Below are positions 1-5,605 of a DNA stretch of 7,484 nt, one piece after another. Position 1 is the first letter of the stretch, and every line of letters begins with the position of its first letter. The stretch comes from Chamaesiphon sp. Its GTDB lineage: Bacteria; Cyanobacteriota; Cyanobacteriia; Cyanobacteriales; Chamaesiphonaceae. The translations under genes and the position numbers were made by a program. The notes under the pieces are model-generated. The model searched no databases and had not been told where the DNA came from. It saw only the letters and a list, made by a program, of their open reading frames with translations. The stretch lies in the NCBI GenBank assembly GCA_026785875.1, contig JAJAZF010000607.1:1-7484 (forward strand). Reading direction: 5' to 3'.

Positions 1-1
1 G

Positions 2-2476
2 TTGGTCGCCATGTTGGGAGTCTTAAAAGCTGGCAAAAGTTGGGTGCCGATCGATCCTACATATCCACTTGCTAGAATCAGTCATCTGCTCGAAACTTTT
101 CAATCGGCTGTAGTTGTCACCAATCGTCGCAACAGCATCCTTGCACGATCGGTATTAGCCAATTGCTGTCAAATAATCGACCTCGATGAAATCGATCTGT
201 CTCTATCTACGAAGAATCTCAATCTTGACATCTCACCAGATGCGATCTGCTGTATCATACCTACTTCTGGTTCCACTGGCGAACCCAAAGGGGTCATTCA
301 TAACCATCGCAATCTACTCCATGCTTGTCTGCGCTGGACGAATGCTCGTGGCATTTCCCTAGAGGATCGATCCCTCCTCCTCAGTTCATATTGCCATATC
401 GGTGGCATTAACAATATTTTTAGTACGCTACTCAATGGTGCGGCTGTCTATCCCTTTAATATCAAAGAGATGGGTTTGACAAATTTAGCCGACTGGATGA
501 TGGCAGAAAAAATCACGATTTATCATTCGGTATCGACAGTTTTTCGGCGTTTTATCGACTCTTTAACTGCTAACCAGAAGTTACCCAATCTGCGATTGGT
601 TAATATTGGAGGCGAGTCGGTATTTAGCAAGGATTTCGAGCTTTGTAAAAAACATTTTCACACAAATTGTATCTTACTCAATAGCTTTGGCTGTACCGAA
701 CTTTCTAGTTACCGACATTATGCACTCGATACTTCGACCCAGATTACCAGCAATATTCTCCCGCTCGGCTATGCGGCTGAGGACACAGAAGTTTTATTGC
801 TAAACGATCGGGGCGAGGAAGTAGGATACGATACGATCGGTGAAATTGTAGTTAAAAGCCCATATTTGGCACTAGGTTACTGGCAAAGACCAGATTTAGA
901 GCACCGATCCTTTATCACCAATCCGACAAATGGAACCGAACGACTCTACCGAACGGGTGACTTGGGGAAAATGTCATCTGATGGTTGTCTAATGCATTTG
1001 GGGCGAAAAGATTTTCAGATCCAAATTAGAGGCTATCGAGTAGAACTAAGTGAATGTGAAGCGGCATTAAACGAACATCCAGCAATTAAAGAAGTTGCAG
1101 TTATCGCTCGATATAGTTATGAAGAAATAGCTAAATCCGATCGAGAACTAGAACAAAGCTCGATTGCTTATATCGTGCTCGATCCAGGAAAAACGATTTC
1201 TCGTAATACCCTATCTGTATTCTTACGGCAAAAGTTACCAAGTTATCTGATTCCTGCTAATTTTGTGTTTCTGGACGTGCTGCCAATTAATGCTAATGGT
1301 AAAATCGATCGCCTCGCACTGCCTCAATTGACAAACTCTGACTTGCAGATGTCAACCACCCATGTGGCACCGAGAAATCCCTTAGAACAGCAACTAGCAG
1401 AGATTTGGGCAAAAGTTCTGAAACTAGAACGAGTGGGTATCGATGACAACTTCTTCGCTTTGGGGGGTCATTCACTATTAGCCGTCATCCTATTTGCCGA
1501 AATCAGCAAAACGTTGGGACATTCTCTGTGTTTAACTCTTCTGTTTCAGGTACAGACGATTGCTGAAATGGCTGCTATTATCGAAAGCAGCGCATCGTCT
1601 GACGACGATCGATCCGATCCTCATCGAGGATGGAAATCGCTAGTGCAGATTAAGCAAGGACATTCTACCCAACCACCTCTGTTCATGATTCATGATATGT
1701 CAGGTAGTGTGATGTACTATCGGCAATTAGCAAATCATTTGTCATCGGATCGATCCTGCTATGTCATCCAACCACAAGGATTAGATGGTAAGGAGGCCCC
1801 GATCTCGTCTGTATCAGAAATGGCTGCTAACTACATTCGAGAAATCCAAAAAGTCCAGTCAACAGGCCCATACTACCTCGTTGGTTATTCCTTTGGCGGC
1901 ATCATCGCATTTGAAATTGCTCGACAACTTCATACCCAAAAACAAGAAATTGGACTATTGGCGATCTTAGATAGTCAATCACCACTGTGGAGTGAAATGC
2001 CTCCAGTTTCTCCCGCGCTCAAACCTCAAACCGAACCAACCAGAAATATTTCGCGCTTGTCCAAATTCCTCGGTTTCAATCTCAGCCAGAAAATGGACTA
2101 TATCCGCTATGGGTTCAAAAGATGTCAAACATTTGGTAAGCTCAGAATCCCCTATCGGCTGTATCTACGTTACATCAAACGCTCCTATTCGGAATTAGGC
2201 CGTCTAGATGTATATTGGACAAACACTCAAGCCTATCTCAACTACATCGTCGAACACCGAGGCGGCGCGCAAGCTTCGACTTATCCTGGTAAAGCAATTC
2301 TGTTCTGTTCTAGCGAAAAGATCTCAGCGTTATCGGTTGCTCCACAACTTAATTGGGATCGAGTGATAACTGGGACGATCGAAGTATATTTGTTGCCAGA
2401 AACAAATCATGGCACGATCGTTCAAGAACCGTATGTTCGATCGCTAGCTGAAAAATTGACGCTGTATTTGGGGTGA
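2..2476 (+). CDS. Nonribosomal peptide synthetase-type protein, A-T-TE (5' partial)
   Basis: The frame is open at the left window edge, so the true start lies outside; numbering here begins at the first visible codon. Adenylation domain, about residues 1-440: core A2 (LKAGKSWVPID, 8-18), A3 (TSGSTGEPKG, 88-97), A5 (NSFGCTE, 227-233), A6 (GEIVVKSPYLALGYW, 280-294), A7 (YRTGDL, 316-321), A8 (GRKDFQIQIRGYRVEL, 334-349), A9 (LPSYLIP, 412-418) and A10 with catalytic Lys434 (NGKIDR). The carrier domain has Ser491 in GGHSL as the phosphopantetheine site. The type I thioesterase, about 557-824, has Ser630 in GYSFGG, Asp657 and His803 as a likely triad. By family knowledge the protein activates a carboxylic acid as acyl-AMP, loads it on the carrier, and the thioesterase releases the product by hydrolysis, cyclisation or dimerisation. 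Where core A4 normally has FD, this protein has His132-Ile133, so Asp235 (GrsA numbering) is missing. That argues against a standard alpha-amino acid substrate. Whether a condensation domain lies upstream cannot be seen. The substrate is unknown. Confidence 0.93.
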   Translation: MVAMLGVLKAGKSWVPIDPTYPLARISHLLETFQSAVVVTNRRNSILARSVLANCCQIIDLDEIDLSLSTKNLNLDISPDAICCIIPTSGSTGEPKGVIHNHRNLLHACLRWTNARGISLEDRSLLLSSYCHIGGINNIFSTLLNGAAVYPFNIKEMGLTNLADWMMAEKITIYHSVSTVFRRFIDSLTANQKLPNLRLVNIGGESVFSKDFELCKKHFHTNCILLNSFGCTELSSYRHYALDTSTQITSNILPLGYAAEDTEVLLLNDRGEEVGYDTIGEIVVKSPYLALGYWQRPDLEHRSFITNPTNGTERLYRTGDLGKMSSDGCLMHLGRKDFQIQIRGYRVELSECEAALNEHPAIKEVAVIARYSYEEIAKSDRELEQSSIAYIVLDPGKTISRNTLSVFLRQKLPSYLIPANFVFLDVLPINANGKIDRLALPQLTNSDLQMSTTHVAPRNPLEQQLAEIWAKVLKLERVGIDDNFFALGGHSLLAVILFAEISKTLGHSLCLTLLFQVQTIAEMAAIIESSASSDDDRSDPHRGWKSLVQIKQGHSTQPPLFMIHDMSGSVMYYRQLANHLSSDRSCYVIQPQGLDGKEAPISSVSEMAANYIREIQKVQSTGPYYLVGYSFGGIIAFEIARQLHTQKQEIGLLAILDSQSPLWSEMPPVSPALKPQTEPTRNISRLSKFLGFNLSQKMDYIRYGFKRCQTFGKLRIPYRLYLRYIKRSYSELGRLDVYWTNTQAYLNYIVEHRGGAQASTYPGKAILFCSSEKISALSVAPQLNWDRVITGTIEVYLLPETNHGTIVQEPYVRSLAEKLTLYLG

Positions 2477-2502
2477 ATGCAGAAAACGGATAAATCCGTA
2501 CG

Positions 2503-2575
2503 TGTAGCGACCCACAATACTAAATACTTGAGACCACAATAGTCACAATTTTGAGACCACATTAAATGCAACTAT
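2503..2575 (+). repeat. Three 22-23-base iterated repeats beside a TGT, transposon-end-like
   Basis: Just after the synthetase stop codon, a TGT at 2503 is followed by three related units starting at 2507, 2530 and 2553. Each contains CCACAATA or CCACATTA (2512-2519, 2534-2541, 2557-2564), spaced 22 and 23 bases apart. Units two and three share an exact 11-mer, TTGAGACCACA (2528-2538 and 2551-2561), and match at about 17 of 23 positions when aligned from that 11-mer. A TGT terminus followed by iterated 22-base binding sites is the design of Tn7/Mu-type transposon ends, where they bind TnsB or MuA. The orientation would place the element body to the right. No matching opposite end and no transposase are visible, so this would be a solo or remnant end. 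It could also be a regulator binding array or chance. Confidence 0.35.
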
Positions 2576-2590
2576 AAATCGGCAAGGGCT

Positions 2591-2739
2591 AGTAAAGAAA
2601 ACAGGCGTTGCTGATTCTGGGTATAATTTATCAATTATGCGATCGTTAAAACCTTGGGTAGGGGCAATTCATGAATTGCCCCTACCCAAGGTTTCATACC
2701 TCAATTCAGCAACGCCAGAAAATGCCCGTTTTCGTTACT
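2591..2739. mobile_element. MITE- or IS-remnant-like inverted-repeat element
   Basis: Inner inverted repeats 2604-2624 and 2696-2716 match at 17 of 21 positions, with an exact 11-base tip GGCGTTGCTGA. Outer arms 2591-2605 and 2725-2739 also pair (13 of 15), with about 10 extra bases on the right side (CATTTTCTGG). The 149-base unit encodes no protein and has a perfect palindrome at its centre. From memory, GGCGTTGCTGA-type ends recur at insertion-sequence remnants and small non-autonomous elements in cyanobacteria; that is not verified here. No clean target-site duplication was found, although AGAAAA lies close to both inner ends. Confidence 0.5.
2649..2694. repeat. Perfect 46-base palindrome
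   Basis: The sequence is exactly self-complementary over 46 bases, centred between 2671 and 2672, with no unpaired loop in the duplex sense (centre AATTCATGAATT). The arms carry GTAGGGGCAATT. It could extrude as a cruciform or, if transcribed, form a long hairpin. It lies inside the larger inverted-repeat element. Palindromes with GTAGGGGC arms are, from memory, a common intergenic repeat of cyanobacteria. No T-tract follows, so it is not a standard terminator. Confidence 0.9.
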
Positions 2740-2759
2740 GCTTTGACAACGATCGGTCG

Positions 2760-3039
2760 CTAAACCTTTTTGATGAGCGACATATCGATTACTACTCCCA
2801 TTTTCCCCGCTAATTTTCCAATTGGGACATCTGATAAACTATTTAATTTTCCGAAAATTGCTTCTAATGTTGAACCATTTCCCTTGCCCGAATTTGCTCG
2901 AATTTACCACTGGCAAGTCGCTTCTGGCTAGTGGCTTTAGTCATGGTCAAACTTCCCAAACTTCTACCTCTTGAAAAAATTCTGAGACTACCAATGCTGG
3001 CAGGAGCATCTCTCTAAGCATTGCCACCTTACCACACAC
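2760..3039 (-). pseudogene. Short broken reading frames, possible decayed two-gene unit
   Basis: I do not recognise a family. On the minus strand, one frame (2947-3021, or 3039 with a GTG start) encodes a 24-residue peptide beginning MLREMLLPALVV and ending FFQEVEVWEV. Its TGA is followed two bases later by an ATG (TGACCATG), a spacing typical of translationally coupled genes. The second frame (2864-2944) starts MTKATSQKRLASGKFEQIRA and stops after 26 residues. A third frame, open from 2903 and shifted by one base, runs to a stop at 2760-2762 and reads like a protein C-terminus (LSDVPIGKLAGKMGVVIDMS). One frameshift near 2870-2900 would join frames two and three into one protein of about 60 residues. 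A near-perfect 10-base tandem duplication (ATTCGAGCAA / ATTCGGGCAA) sits there, but removing one copy does not restore the frame. Decayed small genes, perhaps toxin-antitoxin sized, are possible; so is chance. Confidence 0.3.
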
Positions 3040-3136
3040 GTAGTATAGCCTCTATTACACTTTTTTATTAAAATTTAGCCACATTAGATCGTAATCGGAT
3101 TGAATTTGCGTGACAGACTGCAAGTTGGACTATGGG

Positions 3137-3165
3137 TTGCTCAAAGTCGCACAGATTTATATACT
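3137..3165 (+). promoter_or_regulatory. Candidate promoter for the GST-like gene
   Basis: TTGCTC at 3137-3142 and TATACT at 3160-3165 are separated by 17 bases. The -10 matches the sigma-70 consensus at 5 of 6 positions and the -35 at 3 of 6. The transcript would start near 3172, leaving a leader of about 50 bases. Confidence 0.4.
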
Positions 3166-3211
3166 GAAATCTAGAGATCGCTAGTCAAAATCAATACTTA
3201 TAACTGGAAGT

Positions 3212-3215
3212 AGGA
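3212..3215 (+). promoter_or_regulatory. Ribosome binding site of the GST-like gene
   Basis: AGGA ends eight bases before the ATG at 3224, which supports that start codon. Confidence 0.45.
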
Positions 3216-3223
3216 CAACATCA

Positions 3224-3970
3224 ATGCCAACTAACTTTCGACTAATTACCATTCCAGTTAGCCATTATAGTGAGAAAGCACGGTGGGCACTAGATTACTT
3301 AAAAGTTCCATTTCAAGAATTGGCACATATGCCACCATTCCATCGTGGGGCTACTAAAAAATATGGCGGTACTAGCGTTCCTGTCTTGGTTACAGCTACG
3401 GGTGTTGCGACTGATTCTACCGATATATTGCGCTACTTGGATAGACTATATCCTGAGAAATTATATCCTGCCGAGCCAGAATTACAGTTGCTGAGTATGG
3501 AGCTAGAAAACTTATTCAATCGTACATTGGGCGTACATACCCGTCGCTGGGGATATTCTTATATACTCACGCCCAAACTACTATATCCGCGTTGGACTTT
3601 GGGTGTACCATTTTGGGAAAAGTTATTGTTTCCAGTTATTTTTCCCAAGGTAGGATCGATCGTGCGTCAGAGCTTTGATATTACTGAGACATCAGCAGCC
3701 GAATCTTATCAAGAAATCACAGGTGTATTCGATCGAGTCAGTCACACTCTATCAGATGGGCGTAAATATTTATTAGGCGAGCGATTTTCGGCGATCGATA
3801 TCACTTTTGCCGCATTAGCCGCACCGATTTTACAACCGCCTGAACATCATATCCCGCCCCCTTCACTAGAGTTGATGCCCGATCGAATGCAAGTCGATAT
3901 CCGCAACTGTCGAGCTACGCCAGCGGGTGAATTTGGATTGCGCCTGTATCGAGACAACAGATATTACTAG
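3224..3970 (+). CDS. Glutathione S-transferase-like protein
   Basis: The 248-residue protein has the GST fold layout. An N-terminal thioredoxin-like domain (about residues 5-80) opens with a beta strand and PVSHYSEKARWAL; Ser13 or Tyr15 are candidate thiol-activating residues. The cis-proline loop is SVPVLV (Pro53), and the glutathione-carboxylate region is TDSTDILRYL (64-71). The C-terminal helical domain runs from about 85 and holds the N-capping box region RFSAIDITFAALAAP (Ser189, Asp192). Family members conjugate or exchange glutathione with electrophiles or peroxides in the cytoplasm; the substrate is not predictable. Length is normal and both ends look intact. It has its own likely promoter and Shine-Dalgarno. 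It is followed after two bases by a CRP-type site, so it probably does not share a promoter with the peptide gene downstream. Some members have only dehydrogenase, isomerase or structural roles. Confidence 0.85.
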   Translation: MPTNFRLITIPVSHYSEKARWALDYLKVPFQELAHMPPFHRGATKKYGGTSVPVLVTATGVATDSTDILRYLDRLYPEKLYPAEPELQLLSMELENLFNRTLGVHTRRWGYSYILTPKLLYPRWTLGVPFWEKLLFPVIFPKVGSIVRQSFDITETSAAESYQEITGVFDRVSHTLSDGRKYLLGERFSAIDITFAALAAPILQPPEHHIPPPSLELMPDRMQVDIRNCRATPAGEFGLRLYRDNRYY

Positions 3971-3971
3971 T

Positions 3972-3987
3972 TGTGATTTAGTTCACA
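3972..3987 (+). promoter_or_regulatory. CRP/SyCrp1-type operator, perfect TGTGA-N6-TCACA
   Basis: TGTGATTTAGTTCACA is a perfect 5+5 dyad matching the binding consensus of cAMP receptor proteins, including cyanobacterial SyCrp1. It starts two bases after the GST stop codon. Its centre (3979.5) is about 41 bases before the transcription start predicted from a -10 at 4008-4013, the usual position for class II activation by CRP-type regulators. Confidence 0.65.
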
Positions 3988-4007
3988 GAAGCTGAGAAAT
4001 TTCCTAG

Positions 4008-4013
4008 TTAAAT
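4008..4013 (+). promoter_or_regulatory. Candidate -10 element of the small peptide gene
   Basis: TTAAAT matches the -10 consensus at 4 of 6 positions. No good -35 hexamer precedes it; the CRP-type site overlaps that place, as expected for an activator-dependent promoter. The predicted start near 4020 gives a leader of about 25 bases. Confidence 0.35.
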
Positions 4014-4045
4014 TGTGAAGACACCCCGATTTTCTCTTTGTAACT

Positions 4046-4207
4046 ATGCGTCAATTTTTAAGCTATGGACTAATTGCTGCTTGCGCTATTTTCACTACAG
4101 CACTTAGAGTCTGTGCAGAACCACCGCCAGCAGAATCTGTAATCGTTTTTACTGGCGGCACCATTTCTAATGATTGTAGCGATCGATCTGTGCAACCAAC
4201 AAAGTAA
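4046..4207 (+). CDS. Small secreted peptide, 53 residues, unknown function
   Basis: I do not recognise this protein. It begins MRQFLSYGLIAACAIFTTAL, with one early arginine and a hydrophobic stretch (about 8-20) ending in RVCA before EPPP. This is a plausible Sec signal peptide cleaved after Ala24. The mature part would be 29 residues: a proline-rich start (EPPPAES), a short hydrophobic patch (VIVFTGGTI) and a polar tail with one cysteine (Cys44). IAAC at 10-13 resembles a lipobox but sits too early in the signal and is followed by more hydrophobic residues, so a lipoprotein is less likely. There is no clear Shine-Dalgarno before the ATG. The CRP-type site and -10 upstream suggest control by cAMP. 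It converges on pheS with a hairpin between them. It could be the intact gene of a small exported protein or the 5' remnant of a longer one; no in-frame continuation is visible after the TAA. Confidence 0.5.
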   Translation: MRQFLSYGLIAACAIFTTALRVCAEPPPAESVIVFTGGTISNDCSDRSVQPTK

Positions 4208-4267
4208 GTTAAATAGTTGACAGCGAATCGAGACAGCGAGGTTTTTAGGATGGGATCTAAATCTCAT

Positions 4268-4307
4268 CCACCAGCTCCCCAACTTGAAGAAATCGGGGAG
4301 CTGGTGG
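4268..4307. terminator. Strong hairpin between convergent genes
   Basis: A perfect 13-base-pair stem (4268-4280 with 4295-4307, CCACCAGCTCCCC and its complement) encloses a 14-base loop. It begins 10 bases beyond the pheS stop codon on the minus strand and about 60 bases after the small peptide gene on the plus strand, so it could end both transcripts. Neither side has a proper U-tract. It may act mainly as a 3' end stabiliser or a bidirectional terminator. Confidence 0.6.
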
Positions 4308-4317
4308 GATCGATCGA

Positions 4318-5310
4318 CTAAAATTGACGCAGGAAGCGCAAGTCACTGCCATATAGCTTCCGAATGTCATCAATCTGATGTAGCACCATTGCTAGGCGTT
4401 CTACCCCAAAGCCAGCAGCAAATCCGCTGTATACTTCTGGATCGTGACCGACTTTAGTAAGTACATTTGGATCTACCATTCCACAACCCATAATTTCTAA
4501 CCATCTACCTTGCCATTGCACATCGACTTCGGCGGAAGGTTCGGTGAAGGGGAAATAACTAGCGCGGAACCGAATTGGTAACTCCATCCCAAACGCTTGA
4601 GTCAAGAATTCTTTGATGGTACCTTTAAGATCGGTAAATGTTAGATCGGGTGCGATCGCGAGGATTTCAATTTGATGGAATACGGCTGAGTGTGTCGCAT
4701 CGACAGTATCTCGACGATAACAGCGTCCAGGGGAAATAATCCGCATCGGCGGTTCGTTCTCCTCCATATAGTGGATTTGTACCGAAGAAGTGTGGGTGCG
4801 GAGGAGATTTCCATCGGGTAGATAGAAGGTATCCTGCATGTCCCGTGCGGGATGATCTGGTGGGGTATTGAGAGCCTCGAAGTTGTAGTAATCCGTCTCC
4901 ATTTCTGGCCCCGTGGCGACGGTATAGCCCATACCGACAAAAATATCAATCATCCGATCGATCGTCGCATTGATCGGATGTATTCGTCCCTGCGAACGAT
5001 ATCCACCTGGCATTGTCACATCGAGTGTTTCTGCGGCTAATTGTGCCTGAATTTGAGCAGCTTGGAGATCGGCTTTCGATCGATCGAGTTGTGCCTGAAT
5101 CGCATCTTTGACTACATTCGCCGCCGCCCCAATCGCGGGACGTTCCTCAGCAGGTAGTTTTCCCATCCCGCCCAGGATTTTGGACACTTCACCTTTTTTG
5201 CCGAGATAATCGACTCGTAGTTGCTCCAAGGCTTCTAATGTCTGAGTTTGAGAGATCGCCTCTAGTGCTGTCGCTTGGAGTGTCGCTAGTTGTTGTTCGA
5301 GATCGCTCAT
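4318..5310 (-). CDS. pheS: Phenylalanine--tRNA ligase alpha subunit
   Basis: This class II aminoacyl-tRNA synthetase subunit of 330 residues attaches phenylalanine to its tRNA, together with the beta subunit PheT, which is not in the window. Residues 1 to about 90 form the helical N-terminal tRNA-binding arm (LEQQLATLQA, LGKKGEVSKIL). The catalytic domain includes HPINATIDRM (111-120), FEALNTPPDHPARDMQDTFY (144-163), LLRTHTSSVQIHYM (169-182), motif 2 region RCYRRDTVDATHSAVFHQIE (196-215), the phenylalanine pocket FRASYFPFTEPSAEVDV (248-264), EIMGCGMVDPNVL (272-284) and motif 3 GFAAGFGVERLAM (296-308). Length and C-terminus (LRFLRQF) are typical and the gene looks intact. The start MSDLEQQL fits the family; only a weak ribosome site is visible. 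It is conserved chromosomal housekeeping DNA. A perfect HIP1 octamer lies inside. Confidence 0.98.
   Translation of the reverse strand: MSDLEQQLATLQATALEAISQTQTLEALEQLRVDYLGKKGEVSKILGGMGKLPAEERPAIGAAANVVKDAIQAQLDRSKADLQAAQIQAQLAAETLDVTMPGGYRSQGRIHPINATIDRMIDIFVGMGYTVATGPEMETDYYNFEALNTPPDHPARDMQDTFYLPDGNLLRTHTSSVQIHYMEENEPPMRIISPGRCYRRDTVDATHSAVFHQIEILAIAPDLTFTDLKGTIKEFLTQAFGMELPIRFRASYFPFTEPSAEVDVQWQGRWLEIMGCGMVDPNVLTKVGHDPEVYSGFAAGFGVERLAMVLHQIDDIRKLYGSDLRFLRQF
4652..4659. repeat. HIP1 octamer
   Basis: GCGATCGC, the highly iterated palindrome of many cyanobacterial genomes, here within pheS. Confidence 0.9.
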
Positions 5311-5339
5311 TAGTATCGCCGTGCCAGATTTTTACAATT

Positions 5340-5400
5340 AACAGTTATTTGGCACCACTCCTTTCCCGTGAGCCTCTCCTACGGAGAATCGACAACTGTT
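5340..5400. repeat. Small inverted-repeat element in the pheS leader
   Basis: AACAGTT at 5340-5346 pairs with AACTGTT at 5394-5400, and between them TCTCC-TAC-GGAGA (5375-5387) forms a small hairpin. In the minus-strand pheS transcript this would fold 30-90 bases before the start codon if transcription begins upstream of it. It may be a degenerate copy of a dispersed cyanobacterial hairpin repeat, or a leader structure. No T-box features (specifier loop, conserved T-box sequence) were seen. Confidence 0.35.
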
Positions 5401-5496
5401 CACCAATCTAGATTTTAACCGATCGCGTGGCTTCTCCCGATCGAGCATTGATGACATTATCCCTTCTCAGTATCAAATTAGAGATTTAGGGTAGTT

Positions 5497-5538
5497 GGTG
5501 GATGGTGAGTGGTGGATGGTGGATGGTGGATGGTTTAT
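5497..5538. repeat. Heptanucleotide tandem repeat (STRR type)
   Basis: Six head-to-tail heptamers: GGTGGAT at 5497, 5511, 5518 and 5525, the variant GGTGAGT at 5504, and the decayed GGTTTAT at 5532. Short tandemly repeated heptamers are a known class of intergenic repeat in cyanobacteria and often vary in copy number between strains. It lies between the Uma2-family gene and pheS, about 190 bases upstream of the pheS start. Confidence 0.85.
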
Positions 5539-5605
5539 TTCTTGGGTGGTACGGGAGGATGACGAAAATGCAGTACAAATTCTAAATCCAAATCGCCAAT
5601 TTTAG

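Noticed and set aside
2486..2499. ACGGA-TAAA-TCCGT hairpin after the synthetase stop as its terminator
   Set aside because: The stem is only five pairs and no T-run follows, so it is too weak to call.
2503..2575. Three spaced repeats as a short CRISPR array
   Set aside because: The repeats are degenerate, conserved over only about 8-11 bases, and leave no room for spacers of usual size; no cas gene is present.
4070..4282. 70-residue minus-strand frame opposite the small peptide gene
   Set aside because: Its composition (runs of W, C, S and R) is not protein-like, it spans the convergent hairpin, and the opposite strand has a better candidate with signal peptide and promoter.
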